This document shows positions 25,877-34,510 of a DNA stretch of 34,510 nucleotides, piece by piece (positions within the stretch are counted from its first letter, which is position 1; each line of letters starts with the position of its first letter). A program made the translations under genes and the position numbers. Location: NCBI GenBank assembly GCA_019748215.1, contig JAIEPV010000264.1, forward strand, positions 1-34,510, written 5' to 3'. The notes below the pieces were generated by a model. It searched no databases and was not told where the DNA came from. It saw only the letters and a list, made by a program, of their open reading frames with translations. This DNA comes from Hyphomicrobium sp. (lineage in GTDB: Bacteria; Pseudomonadota; Alphaproteobacteria; Rhizobiales; Hyphomicrobiaceae).

Positions 25877-26185
25877 TCAGTCGGGTGACGATCGCCCGCT
25901 CCGTAAGACGCGGATGACCACCCAAATCGGCACCACAAGCATCGCGCCGAGCGCTAAGTATTCAAAAATCCAGACTACGGCATCGAAGCCCATATCGTAA
26001 ACGTAGCGAGCGAAATTATCGACAACGTAAAAAAAGTTGCGCGGTGTAATCCCGAAGACTGAGAGAATCAGACCGACGAGGATCGAGATGATCGCCAGCC
26101 GGATGGCCACAGCGACAGGGTGCCCACCAAGAAAATCCCTCAAATTCATCTCTCGAATCCATTTCTTGTAAGACGACGCTGACAA
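25877..26185 (-). CDS. Small integral membrane protein (DUF6460-like)
   Basis: The 102-aa protein has two clear membrane segments (about residues 27-46 and 71-92) separated by a polar loop, with a basic N-terminus and C-terminus. The stretch LAIISILVGLILSVFGITPRNFF resembles a small uncharacterised alphaproteobacterial family I associate with DUF6460, though I am not certain of that name. ATG at MNLRDF, 12 codons in, is an alternative start. It is convergent with pyrD (18 bp gap) and divergent from the helicase gene. No function is known to me. Confidence 0.65.
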   Translation of the reverse strand: MSASSYKKWIREMNLRDFLGGHPVAVAIRLAIISILVGLILSVFGITPRNFFYVVDNFARYVYDMGFDAVVWIFEYLALGAMLVVPIWVVIRVLRSGRSSPD

Positions 26186-26266
26186 TTTCGCGAGCTATGA
26201 TGCTCGCCTACCATGGTCTGCCATCAATAGGCGAGCCAAACACCGAGCGTGAGCGTACATTCCTGC

Positions 26267-28831
26267 ATGGCAGAAGCACGGCAGACTTCGCGACGTCAGA
26301 AACGCGCAGCTCTTTCGAGCGCCGCGCCACTTGCGACTGAAGCGCCATCACTGCCGCCAGTGATCGACGACTGGTTTCACCGCAAAGGTTGGCAGCTTCG
26401 CCCGCACCAGGTGGCGTTGCTGAAAGCAGCGGAAGCCAGGCAATCGACACTTCTCGTGGCGCCAACTGGAGCGGGCAAAACGCTCGCCGGATTTTTGCCG
26501 AGCTTGATTTCTTTATCGCGACCGAGATTTGAAAAACGCGGAGCCGGTCTTCGCGTGCTCTACATCTCTCCGCTCAAGGCGCTCGCGGCCGATGTGGCTC
26601 GCAATCTCATCACTCCGATCGACGAAATGGGCCTGAAAATTCGCACCGAAACCCGTTCGGGCGATACCAGCGCCGCTCGCCGGCAAAGGCAGCGAACACA
26701 CCCGCCGCATATCCTTTTGACGACGCCGGAGCAGGTGGCGCTATTGCTCAGCCACCCCGACGCAGGCTTTCTGTTTGCTGATCTCGAGACCATCATTCTC
26801 GATGAGCTGCACGCGCTCGCTGCTTCAAAGCGGGGCGATTTGCTCGCGCTCGACGTGGCGCGTCTGCGGACACTCGCCGACGGCGTCATGACCATAGGCC
26901 TGTCGGCGACCGTCGCGCGGCCAAGCGAATTGCGCGCGTATCTCGTCCCCCAGCCGCAGCCAGACACCCACATTTATCTCGCCCATCTCGTCACAGTTTC
27001 CGGCGGCGCGCCGCCGGACATCCGCATTCTCGAAGCTGAAACGGCGGTCCCGTGGTCCGGCCACACCGCGCGCTACGCGATGCGCGAAATCTACGATGTC
27101 ATCCGATCGAACAAGCTTGCCATTGTTTTCGTCAACACGCGAATGCAAGCGGAATACTTGTTTCAAGAACTATGGCGCGGAAACGACGACAACTTGCCGA
27201 TCGGCCTGCACCACGGTTCGCTTGACGCAAAGCAGCGCAACAAAGTCGAAGCTGCGATGGCGGATGGGAGCTTGCGCGCCGTTGTCGCCACGTCGACGCT
27301 CGACCTCGGCATCGATTGGGGTGACGTCGACATTGTCATCAATATTGGTGCGCCGAAAGGCGCCAGCCGGCTGTTACAGCGCATTGGCCGATCCAACCAC
27401 CGATTGAACGAAGCCTCGCGCGCAGTTCTTGTGCCCGGCAATCGCTTCGAAGTTCTTGAGTGTCGCGCGGCCCTCGACGCCGCCGAGGCAGGATCTCAGG
27501 ACGCATTCCTCAGCCGATCTGGGGCGCTCGACGTGCTCGCACAGCATATCCTAGGCATGGCCTGCGCAGCGCCGTTTTCGCCGGATGCATTGTTCGCTGA
27601 AGTTCGCTCGGCGCTCCCCTATTCCGATCTGACCCGACTGCAGTTTGACCGCGCCGTCGATTTCGTCGCGACCGGCGGCTACGCGCTTCGCGCTTATGAT
27701 CGATTTGCCAAGCTGAAAGCCACAGACGATGGCCTGCTGAGAGTCTCGAACGCTCGGGTCGTTCAGCAATATAGGCTCAATGTCGGCACGATCGTCGATA
27801 CGCCGTTGCTCAAAGTTCGTCTCATATCCGGCAAGCGTACGCGCGCGGCATTGCAGGGCGGACGCCCACTTGGCGACATTGACGAATATTTCGTCGAACA
27901 GCTGACACCGCGTGCAACGTTCGTGTTCGCTGGCGAGGTGCTTCGTTTTGAAGGCTTGCGGGACACCGAAGTGTTTGTCTCACGCGCCACAGCGAGCGAT
28001 CCGATGATCCCCAGCTATGGCGGCGGACGCTTCCCGATGTCCACGCACTTAGCGGCGCGCGTGCGCGGCATGTTGGCGGATACATCGTCGTGGTCGGCAC
28101 TACCCGAACCGGTCGCAGACTGGCTGCGCTTGCAAGCTCATCGATCGGTTATTCCCGAAGCCAATGAAGTGCTCGTTGAGACATTTCCGAGAAACAGCCG
28201 TCATTATCTGGTCGCCTATCCGTTCGAGGGCCGGCTGGCGCATCAGACGCTCGGCATGCTGCTGACCCGGCGCCTCGATCGCGCTGGCGCCAAGCCCTTG
28301 GGGTTCGTTGCCAACGACTATGCGCTGTCGATTTGGGGCCACGGCGACATGTCGGACATGATTGCGACGGGCCGATTGTCTCTTGCCGATCTTTTTGAGC
28401 AGGACATGCTCGGCGACGACCTCGATGCTTGGCTGGCGGAAAGCAGCCTGATGAAGCGGACGTTTCGACACGCGGCCGTCATTGCCGGCTTGATCGAACG
28501 GCGCCATCCAGGCAAAGAAAAATCGGGCCGCCAGGTCACGATGTCGACCGATCTCGTCTATGACGTGCTGCGCCGCCACGATCCGGGACACCTTCTGCTC
28601 GAAGCCTCATGGGCCGATGCCGCATCAGGATTGCTGGATATCGCGCGCCTCGGCGAATTTCTTGCGCGCATCAAAGGACGAATCAGCCATCAACCATTGA
28701 GCCGTGTGTCGCCGCTATCAGTTCCCGTCCTTCTCGAAATCGGCAAGGAGCAGGTGTATGGCCAAGCGCACGACGCTCTGCTGCGGGATGCCGCTGACGC
28801 GCTAATCCGCGAAGCGATGGGGGATATTTGA
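26267..28831 (+). CDS. Ligase-associated DEAH-type helicase (Lhr-like, superfamily 2)
   Basis: This ATP-dependent DNA helicase of the Lhr family is the type found with ATP-dependent DNA ligase, an exonuclease and a phosphoesterase in bacterial repair clusters. Motifs are a Q-motif-like RPHQ, Walker A APTGAGKTLAGF (about residue 65), motif Ib YISPLKALAADV, TTPEQ, a DELH box in place of DEAH (ILDELHA, about 180), SATVARP (III), IVFVNTRMQAE (IV), ATSTLDLGIDWGDVD (V) and QRIGRSNHR (VI). The large C-terminal part carries Lhr-type winged-helix and DUF4145-like segments. The tracked GTG 26249 and ATG 26267 are both possible; I use the ATG (854 aa). The gene ends one base before the phosphoesterase start, indicating coupling. 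Confidence 0.92.
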   Translation: MAEARQTSRRQKRAALSSAAPLATEAPSLPPVIDDWFHRKGWQLRPHQVALLKAAEARQSTLLVAPTGAGKTLAGFLPSLISLSRPRFEKRGAGLRVLYISPLKALAADVARNLITPIDEMGLKIRTETRSGDTSAARRQRQRTHPPHILLTTPEQVALLLSHPDAGFLFADLETIILDELHALAASKRGDLLALDVARLRTLADGVMTIGLSATVARPSELRAYLVPQPQPDTHIYLAHLVTVSGGAPPDIRILEAETAVPWSGHTARYAMREIYDVIRSNKLAIVFVNTRMQAEYLFQELWRGNDDNLPIGLHHGSLDAKQRNKVEAAMADGSLRAVVATSTLDLGIDWGDVDIVINIGAPKGASRLLQRIGRSNHRLNEASRAVLVPGNRFEVLECRAALDAAEAGSQDAFLSRSGALDVLAQHILGMACAAPFSPDALFAEVRSALPYSDLTRLQFDRAVDFVATGGYALRAYDRFAKLKATDDGLLRVSNARVVQQYRLNVGTIVDTPLLKVRLISGKRTRAALQGGRPLGDIDEYFVEQLTPRATFVFAGEVLRFEGLRDTEVFVSRATASDPMIPSYGGGRFPMSTHLAARVRGMLADTSSWSALPEPVADWLRLQAHRSVIPEANEVLVETFPRNSRHYLVAYPFEGRLAHQTLGMLLTRRLDRAGAKPLGFVANDYALSIWGHGDMSDMIATGRLSLADLFEQDMLGDDLDAWLAESSLMKRTFRHAAVIAGLIERRHPGKEKSGRQVTMSTDLVYDVLRRHDPGHLLLEASWADAASGLLDIARLGEFLARIKGRISHQPLSRVSPLSVPVLLEIGKEQVYGQAHDALLRDAADALIREAMGDI

Positions 28832-28832
28832 C

Positions 28833-29555
28833 ATGGCAGGGTTGAAGCCAGAGCGATTGGGCCTCGATGATTTCGCCGATCAGCCGATATCGATATGCGG
28901 CAAAGCGTTTCGCGCGCACAAGTCAGGCGCGCTTTACTGGCCTGCTGAGCGCGCACTGATCGTTGCCGATCTCCATTTCGAAAAAGGGTCGTCCTTCGCC
29001 ACGCGCGGTCAAATGCTGCCGCCCTACGACACGCGCGAGACGCTCGCAAAGCTTGCCCGCGCTATTGATACTTACGACGTCGAGACCGTCATCGCCCTAG
29101 GCGACAGCTTGCATGACGTGCGGGCCGTTGAACGCATGAACGCGCGCGACCTTGAGGGTCTGGCGATATTGCAGGAGGATCGCGATTGGATCTGGATCAC
29201 GGGCAATCATGACACCGTTCTCGACAAGCGTCTTGGCGGCGTCGTGCTCAACGATGTGACTGTCGAAGGCATCACCTTCCGGCATGAACCGGCCGTTGGA
29301 GCGGTGACGCATGAAATTGCCGCGCATCTGCATCCAGCGGCACGCTTGAAAATGAATGGCACGGTGTTGCGCCGGCCGTGCTTCGTCGGCAATGGACTAC
29401 GGCTCGTCATGCCGGCATTTGGATCCTTTACCGGCGGCTTGAACGTTCTTGATGAGGCGTTCCATCCGCTCTTCGACTCTGACGGCATTGCCGTGTGGAT
29501 GTTGGGCCAAGAAGGCTTGTATCCTGTCGCATCACGGATGCTCTGCGGCGATTGA
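28833..29555 (+). CDS. pdeM: Ligase-associated DNA damage response endonuclease/phosphoesterase PdeM
   Basis: The 240-aa calcineurin-like metallophosphoesterase belongs to the ligase-associated DNA repair set. Metal-binding motifs in order are ADLHFEKGS (Asp46, His48), LGDSLHD (Asp91), TGNHD (Asn125-His126), then HEP (151) and HLHPA (165-168). The dimetal centre therefore appears complete. Tail motifs FTGGLNVLDEAF and MPAFGSF are family-typical. ATG 28833 follows the helicase stop by one base, with GGGGGA upstream. The usual cluster partners (ATP-dependent ligase and ligase-associated exonuclease) are not beside it: helicase-upstream and PdeM-downstream genes are unrelated, so they must lie elsewhere or be absent. 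Confidence 0.93.
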   Translation: MAGLKPERLGLDDFADQPISICGKAFRAHKSGALYWPAERALIVADLHFEKGSSFATRGQMLPPYDTRETLAKLARAIDTYDVETVIALGDSLHDVRAVERMNARDLEGLAILQEDRDWIWITGNHDTVLDKRLGGVVLNDVTVEGITFRHEPAVGAVTHEIAAHLHPAARLKMNGTVLRRPCFVGNGLRLVMPAFGSFTGGLNVLDEAFHPLFDSDGIAVWMLGQEGLYPVASRMLCGD

Positions 29556-29581
29556 GATAGACCTCAAGGGCCGCTGACCCG

Positions 29582-30400
29582 TCATTCCCGGCGGAATGCA
29601 AAAGCGGACGCCAATCCCGCGGCAACTGCAAAAAAAACAACACCGAGACCGTAGAGCAAGCCGTGGCGATAGGCGACATCATGCAGAACGCGTTCGATCC
29701 CCGCCCGCGCCAGCGCCACTTCGCTTTTGTATTCGCCGAGTAGCCGACCCTCGCGAAACAGATAGACTTTGGCCTTTAAAACCCCGATCGGCACGTTGGG
29801 CGGCACTTTGATTGTGGTGCGAAACAAGCTTCGGCCAACGAATGCGACGGCGTAATCCGATTGGATGTAAAGCCCGTCGCGTTTTTTAAGCCGGACCACG
29901 GCATCACGGAATTCGGCCAGGTCCTCAGCATCCGTCGGCTGCGTGCGTCCACTGCCTGACTTCACCATGCGCACGTGCTCGAAGCCGATTTGGTTCTGAG
30001 TCAGAATAGGCAACTCAGCGATGTCTTGGATCGGTCGCGTCGATGCAATCGCATAGTAACTCGGCAACGATGCGAAGCGGACCGATGTTGTGTTCATCCA
30101 CAACCCGCCAAGGTTGGATTTACGGCGGACGACGTGGGGAACGGACGTGCCCTCGACCACAATAATGATGTCATAAGTGCCGGCTTCCGCACTGGGCTGA
30201 CGGCTATTCTCTACGGTTCCGAAAACAACGATCTCGGTCCCCGTAAAATCAGCTTGCACCGAGACACTTCGCGCCGACACATCGGCTTCAATAGCTTCCG
30301 GCAATGTCGCGGTCGCGCCAGCTATTGCTGCGCCGTGTGATGCGACGACGCAGAGCCAAACGACGAGTGACAGCCTCAGCAAAAATTGCCCAACCCTCAT
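29582..30400 (-). CDS. TIGR02186-family membrane-anchored periplasmic protein
   Basis: The 272-aa protein begins with a signal peptide (about residues 1-28, FLLRLSLVVWLCVVASHGAAIA), has a long beta-rich periplasmic part, and ends in a membrane helix (about 246-266) with a short basic tail. Family-like features are LPEAIEADVSARSVSVQADFTGTEIVVFG near the start, RRKSNLGGLWMN, the LPSYYAIAST stretch and FRTTIKVPPNVPIGVLKAKVYLF near the end. The family is known to me mainly from its habit of sitting beside TauE/SafE permeases. The tracked start at 30916 reads antisense-like sequence inside the permease gene; ATG 30400 overlaps the permease stop by four bases (ATGA). A partner role for the permease is inferred from this pairing. 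Confidence 0.87.
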   Translation of the reverse strand: MRVGQFLLRLSLVVWLCVVASHGAAIAGATATLPEAIEADVSARSVSVQADFTGTEIVVFGTVENSRQPSAEAGTYDIIIVVEGTSVPHVVRRKSNLGGLWMNTTSVRFASLPSYYAIASTRPIQDIAELPILTQNQIGFEHVRMVKSGSGRTQPTDAEDLAEFRDAVVRLKKRDGLYIQSDYAVAFVGRSLFRTTIKVPPNVPIGVLKAKVYLFREGRLLGEYKSEVALARAGIERVLHDVAYRHGLLYGLGVVFFAVAAGLASAFAFRRE

Positions 30401-31323
30401 TTCGGCACCTGTGACGGCCCGAAGTTGAAAAGTTCGGCCGGCGTGACGACGAGATCGTAGGCTACGCGAAGCGCAACCAGCAGCACCAGTGCGGCCAGTA
30501 AGCCGCGCAACTCTTCGCCCTTGAATCTGCGTGCCGACATCGCGCCAATCTGCGCGCCGATCACTCCGCCCGTAATCAGCAATGTCGCCAAAACGACATC
30601 GACGCTCTTGTTTTGGACGGCCTGCAGTATTGTGGCGAGCACGGCGACGAACAGGATTTGGAAGAGCGATGTACCGACGACGACCGATGTCGGCATGCGC
30701 AGCAAATAAATCATCGCCGGAATGATGAAGAACCCACCGCCGACGCCCATGATGGCTGCCATAAACCCAACGAACATGCCGATGATCGCCGGTGGAATGG
30801 CGCTCATGTAAAGCTTCGATCTCTGAAAGCGCATCTTCAACGGCAGACCGTCGATGAAGCTGTGTTGGCCGGATTTCTTGCGTTTTTTGCCGCCCGTCGA
30901 TTGGGCATGCCGCCACGTGTTGATGCTCTCGATCAGCATCAAGGTCCCGACGACCCCGAGAAAAATCATGTACGTCAGCGACACCGTGACGTCGAACAAT
31001 CCGGCCTTGCGCAGCAACCGAACGGCTTCAACGCCGATGATCGTCCCAATGACACCGCCCGCCAGCATCACGCCGCCCATTTTGAGATCGACGTTGTTGC
31101 GGCGGTATTGCGTCACGGCGCCTGAGACCGATGTGGCTACGATGTGGGCGGCGCTGGTACCGACGGCGACGGCGGGTGGAATGCCGAGAAAAATCATCAG
31201 CGGCGTCAGAAGGAAACCACCGCCGACACCGAACAATCCGGACAGAAATCCGACCATGCAGCCGAGCGCGAGAAACAACGGCACCTGAACCGGTAACTCT
31301 GCGATCGGCAAATAAACATACAT
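30397..31323 (-). CDS. TauE/SafE-family sulfite/organosulfonate-type exporter
   Basis: The 308-aa inner-membrane permease has eight or so hydrophobic segments in two homologous halves. Each half carries the family's glycine motif: GFLSGLFGVGGGFLLTPLMIFLG near residues 25-47 and GFMAAIMGVGGGFFIIPAMIYLL near 187-209. Each is followed by a GTS segment (AVGTSAAH and VVGTSLFQ). A charged Lys-rich cytoplasmic loop (GGKKRKKSG) separates the halves. TauE/SafE proteins export sulfite, sulfoacetate or related anions, but substrate cannot be read here. It is transcribed with the TIGR02186 gene (four-base overlap). A 231-bp gap upstream, with no gene I can support, probably contains the promoter. Confidence 0.92.
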   Translation of the reverse strand: MYVYLPIAELPVQVPLFLALGCMVGFLSGLFGVGGGFLLTPLMIFLGIPPAVAVGTSAAHIVATSVSGAVTQYRRNNVDLKMGGVMLAGGVIGTIIGVEAVRLLRKAGLFDVTVSLTYMIFLGVVGTLMLIESINTWRHAQSTGGKKRKKSGQHSFIDGLPLKMRFQRSKLYMSAIPPAIIGMFVGFMAAIMGVGGGFFIIPAMIYLLRMPTSVVVGTSLFQILFVAVLATILQAVQNKSVDVVLATLLITGGVIGAQIGAMSARRFKGEELRGLLAALVLLVALRVAYDLVVTPAELFNFGPSQVPK

Positions 31324-31554
31324 TGCGGCGGTCCGCTGGCTTGATCGATGTGACGCATGGTGAGTGATGCGCGCATCTCGGCTACGTAAGCCACGTCATC
31401 CGACACCAACTTGTCCGCCATCACAAGTCGGCAAAAGGCTGCATGTTGGGACTACGTTCGCGACAGCAGCGCGGACCCCAGCCGTGTCCAGACTTTCGAT
31501 CGAGATCGACACCCATTCGCCATCGATCGGACTGAGCTGCGAAACTCAGCTCGT

Positions 31555-34510
31555 TTAGCCATTAACGCCGTTTTGCGGATTTTTCTTCCACGCGTCGCCC
31601 GCCGTACGGGCATCATTGGTCAATGCGTCCGTCGCTTTTGGCTTCCAAGCGCGAAGCAAATCTTCCGCCTTGTTGAGATCGTCGGCCGTCAACTTGCCTT
31701 TAAGAATGTCTCGGCGGCGGACCGCTTCTTTGTCTCCGCCGCGCGCAGCAAGCGACAGCCACTTGTAGGCTTGCTGCAGGTCAGCCGGTACGCCGAGGCC
31801 GTTTTCGTTCAAAACTGCCAGATTGAATTGGCTATCGGAAAGCCCCCGCTCTGCCGCCTGCGTAAACCACCGGGCCGCCGTCGCGTAGTCCGGCGAACCT
31901 TGATTTTGATTGGCGCTCAGAACGGCCAAATTGTGCATGGCTTTGGTGTTGCCGAGTTCTGCTGCACGTTGATACCATGATTGCGCCCGGGCAGGATCGG
32001 CTTTCAGGCCTAGACCGCGTTCATATAGCGTTCCGAGACGGTATTGCGACTGCGCAAATCCGCGGTCAGCCGAGCGCTGATACCATTTCGCGGCTTCTTT
32101 GTAGTTCGGCAAGCCACCTTTGCCTTCGGCAAGCCGCGCCCCAACATCGAACTCCGCCGACGGGTCGCCATTGGCCGCCGCGAGCCGAAGCGAAAGCGGG
32201 CCGACGACCGCTGGCGGCAAGTCCAGCGCGGCCGATTGCGCGGCGCCGCCCGTCAAGGCAGACGTCTGCCGATCGGAAAAAATCGACGCTGCGCTTTGCG
32301 ATGGCGGTGCTTTGGGAGACACCAGCGCTGCAGATCCGTTGGGCACGGCCGCCGCGTATTCGGCCTCGGACGGGACGAGTGAGATCGGCGTTGAGATACC
32401 ATTATTGAGCGACGCCGCGGCGCGACCGAGCTTGCTCGACATGGCGGCCATCGATTGACGGCGCTGCGCTCGTTCCATTTCGCCAGCTGACATCGGAACT
32501 TGGCTATCGACGGCGATGCCAAGCATCGGTACCTGCGTCTGACCCACTGTCACGCTATCTGGAACAATTTCGCCGCGCGTCCCCTCAGGCACGACCATGC
32601 TGTCGGGTTCGTTGCGGCTGTCGTTCAAGGCCGGCGGAGTTTCACCGCTGCTGGCTGCTGTGCCTTCGACTGGCACATCCGTGAGCTTGACTGCGCTGCC
32701 GGGCGTAGCAGAGCTGTCCGTCTGGGGCGCTGCGCCTGAACCAGCGTCCGACACGCCATCTGGCGCCGTCGCAACAGTGGGAGTTGCAATCATCGGCTGG
32801 CTGTTGCCCGCATCGAGTGCGACCCAAAGTCCACCGACGACGGCCATCGCACCTACCGCCATCGCGACGAGCCGCCGGGCCGATGTGGGCTGCGCCGATT
32901 TTTTCGACGAAACTTTCGAGCGACGGGAAGATTTTCCGGGTGCGACCGGTCGACTGGCGGCCGTATCGAGGCTGGGACTATCGCCAGCAACCGTGTGCGC
33001 AACAGCAATATCGCCCGCGTCATCAGCTGCGGCGAGACGCAATTTTGCGCGGCGCGCATCGGCGATAAAATCCTGGCGGATTTTATCCGGTCCGCGCATC
33101 GGCTGTGCCGGCGCCGATTGTTCATCGGCGGTAGCCGATGGGCGAGCCGCATAGTCGTTCATATAAAAGTCTGGCCCTGGCGAAGGCGCTGGCTGGGCCG
33201 ACGCGACAGCCGCGACGGCGGCATTCAGCGCTGCGCTCGACGGCGGCTGTGCATTGAAATGCAAATTTTCCCGCGGAGTATCGAGCGGCCCGGCGTACGG
33301 ATATGCCGTGTGGTTGTGCTGCGCATCTTCCATCGCATCGACGCGATCCAGGAGGCGAATCATGGCTTGTTGCAACGTGTCGAGCAGCGCGTTGGTCGTT
33401 TCCTCACCCTGGCGGCTCTCAGACATGAAGGTCTGCATCAGGTGGCGCATGTCATCGTTGCCGGGCGCCGGCGCAGCGGGAACGATATCGGCAAATCGCC
33501 GCATCGCCTGCTCGACAGCGGCGTGGGCCACAGCGTGGACATCTGCATTGAGCGGCCTCATGCCGTCTGACGCCATGTCCATCGACGCGCTCTGCGAACC
33601 GGCAAGACGCTCCGCAATTTCATGCAATTGCGTTTCGATCATATCCAGACGCGAGAGCTGCCCACTCGTATGATCGAGATGATTTGCAATCTCGCCGATG
33701 TGCGATTCGATGATCCGGATGGCGTCGATATCACCGCGTCCTGCGACGTCCTGCAGTGCCTGGGAAACGTGCTGCTCGACGCTTTCAAGACGTTGACCTA
33801 GGGCAAAAAATGCCTGGTCTGGCCGGATGTCGGCTATGCTTTCGTCAAGCCGGCGCGCAATGTCGGCGAACCGCATTTCGAGCCACGCTGCATCGACCGT
33901 TGTTGCAAGGTCTGAGACCGACAATGACGGGGTGGTCGGGTGCGGTTCGTCGGTCAGGCAGAAATCATCGCCATTTGACGCATAGAGCGTTTTCAATACG
34001 TCAGCGGCATCGTTCTGCCACGGATTGCCGTCTGCGTCGGGCAGACTGGATTCGATAACATCGAACGCATCATCATTATTCGTTTGACGAGGTGTTGCGA
34101 CAAATCCGTGCTCCGCCGAGCGCAACGCCTTGGGGCTTTCGCCGTGCTGATGCGCAAACCGTGCGGGTGTCACCGGGGCCATGCCATAGCTGATGGACAA
34201 CGCCGAGGTCATGTCGGCATCGGACGTCAGGGACGAATGAGACGATGACTCGGATATCCGGTGTGCAAGTTCCGCGACACCGGATTCAATCCGCTCGAAG
34301 GCCGGCGCAAATTGATCTGGAATGCGGTGACGCATCGTCGTCGCATCTTTACCCATCAACGCCAATTTTTCCTGCATGTGTTGCAGGGCGTCAGTGTGGC
34401 GGCGATCGGCGTCGCTGAGTTGGTCGACGATCGACGACAACAGCCCTTTCAGACCGCCAGACTTGTCGTGAGACGTGCCATCAATGCCAATCGCGCCGCT
34501 GACGTCGCCG
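31555..34510 (-). CDS. PodJ-like SEL1-repeat protein, N-terminus cut by the window edge
   Basis: The frame stays open past the tracked TTG at 34440 to the last base, so the true start lies outside. At least 985 residues are visible. The N-terminal half is acidic, with coiled-coil or helical segments (HTDALQHMQEKLALM, RLESVEQHVSQALQD, IETQLHEIAERL) and is probably cytoplasmic. One membrane segment (LVAMAVGAMAVVGGLWVAL) lies near tracked residue 527. After it comes an Ala/Ser/Pro linker, then four SEL1-type repeats at about 755-920 (AAKWYQRSADRGFAQSQYRLG, QSWYQRAAELGNTKAMHNLA and similar). The layout matches PodJ-like polar organising proteins and related Rhizobiales SEL1 proteins, but no C-terminal peptidoglycan-binding domain is present. 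A role in polarity or envelope organisation is inferred. Confidence 0.85.
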   Translation of the reverse strand, partial: GDVSGAIGIDGTSHDKSGGLKGLLSSIVDQLSDADRRHTDALQHMQEKLALMGKDATTMRHRIPDQFAPAFERIESGVAELAHRISESSSHSSLTSDADMTSALSISYGMAPVTPARFAHQHGESPKALRSAEHGFVATPRQTNNDDAFDVIESSLPDADGNPWQNDAADVLKTLYASNGDDFCLTDEPHPTTPSLSVSDLATTVDAAWLEMRFADIARRLDESIADIRPDQAFFALGQRLESVEQHVSQALQDVAGRGDIDAIRIIESHIGEIANHLDHTSGQLSRLDMIETQLHEIAERLAGSQSASMDMASDGMRPLNADVHAVAHAAVEQAMRRFADIVPAAPAPGNDDMRHLMQTFMSESRQGEETTNALLDTLQQAMIRLLDRVDAMEDAQHNHTAYPYAGPLDTPRENLHFNAQPPSSAALNAAVAAVASAQPAPSPGPDFYMNDYAARPSATADEQSAPAQPMRGPDKIRQDFIADARRAKLRLAAADDAGDIAVAHTVAGDSPSLDTAASRPVAPGKSSRRSKVSSKKSAQPTSARRLVAMAVGAMAVVGGLWVALDAGNSQPMIATPTVATAPDGVSDAGSGAAPQTDSSATPGSAVKLTDVPVEGTAASSGETPPALNDSRNEPDSMVVPEGTRGEIVPDSVTVGQTQVPMLGIAVDSQVPMSAGEMERAQRRQSMAAMSSKLGRAAASLNNGISTPISLVPSEAEYAAAVPNGSAALVSPKAPPSQSAASIFSDRQTSALTGGAAQSAALDLPPAVVGPLSLRLAAANGDPSAEFDVGARLAEGKGGLPNYKEAAKWYQRSADRGFAQSQYRLGTLYERGLGLKADPARAQSWYQRAAELGNTKAMHNLAVLSANQNQGSPDYATAARWFTQAAERGLSDSQFNLAVLNENGLGVPADLQQAYKWLSLAARGGDKEAVRRRDILKGKLTADDLNKAEDLLRAWKPKATDALTNDARTAGDAWKKNPQNGVNG

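Noticed and set aside
30401-30916. N-terminal 172-residue extension of the TIGR02186 ORF
   Set aside because: It only reads another frame of the TauE/SafE gene; the signal peptide begins at ATG 30400.
1-34510. CRISPR arrays, rRNA genes, prophage modules
   Set aside because: No regularly spaced direct repeats, no rRNA-like sequence and no phage structural or integrase genes were seen on either strand.

Overview
The window looks like chromosomal DNA from an alphaproteobacterium, most likely of the order Hyphomicrobiales (Rhizobiales). The evidence is a GC-rich base composition, a class I (archaeal-type) lysyl-tRNA synthetase, the ligase-associated Lhr-like helicase plus PdeM pair, a TIGR02186/TauE pair, a large PodJ-like SEL1 protein, and degenerate copies of a palindromic repeat resembling one I know from Rhizobiales genomes. 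No genus can be fixed from the sequence alone.

Bases 1-12290 form a cell-surface and export region. The forward strand carries the 3' part of a multi-domain L-type lectin, a GT4 glycosyltransferase, a methyltransferase with a repeat-type C-terminus, and a type I secretion ABC transporter with its HlyD-type adaptor. The reverse strand, converging on these, has an apparent four-gene operon: glycosyltransferase, ABC-2 permease (Wzm-like), ATPase (Wzt/KpsT-like) and glycosyltransferase. Together they suggest synthesis and ABC export of a surface polysaccharide beside a type I route for a secreted protein. The lectin is a candidate substrate. The layout resembles the Caulobacter S-layer/LPS arrangement, but the functional link is inference.

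Bases 12519-16405 hold a MOSC-domain protein, a convergent secreted caspase-like (C14) protein, a frameshifted IS3-family OrfA remnant, an AT-richer orphan gene, and a tRNA-Ser(GGA) on the reverse strand with a recognisable promoter. IS debris and an atypical gene lying on the 3' side of a tRNA suggest an eroded insertion hotspot.

Bases 16586-26185 are mostly housekeeping: a small membrane protein, MsrA, a MepA-type murein endopeptidase with unusual extensions, a Tex30/KANL3-type alpha/beta hydrolase, class I LysRS, a DUF952 protein overlapping pyrD, and a small membrane protein. Between lysK and DUF952 sits a single-chain DUF262-DUF1524 protein of the GmrSD/SspE type, a candidate stand-alone defence nuclease.

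Bases 26267-34510 hold the Lhr-like helicase and PdeM (DNA repair, tightly coupled), the TauE/SafE permease and TIGR02186 protein (4-bp overlap), and a SEL1-repeat protein whose N-terminus runs off the right edge. I found no CRISPR array, rRNA or intact mobile element. The most original candidates are the lectin/type I secretion/polysaccharide locus, the DUF262-DUF1524 protein and the AT-rich orphan beside tRNA-Ser.
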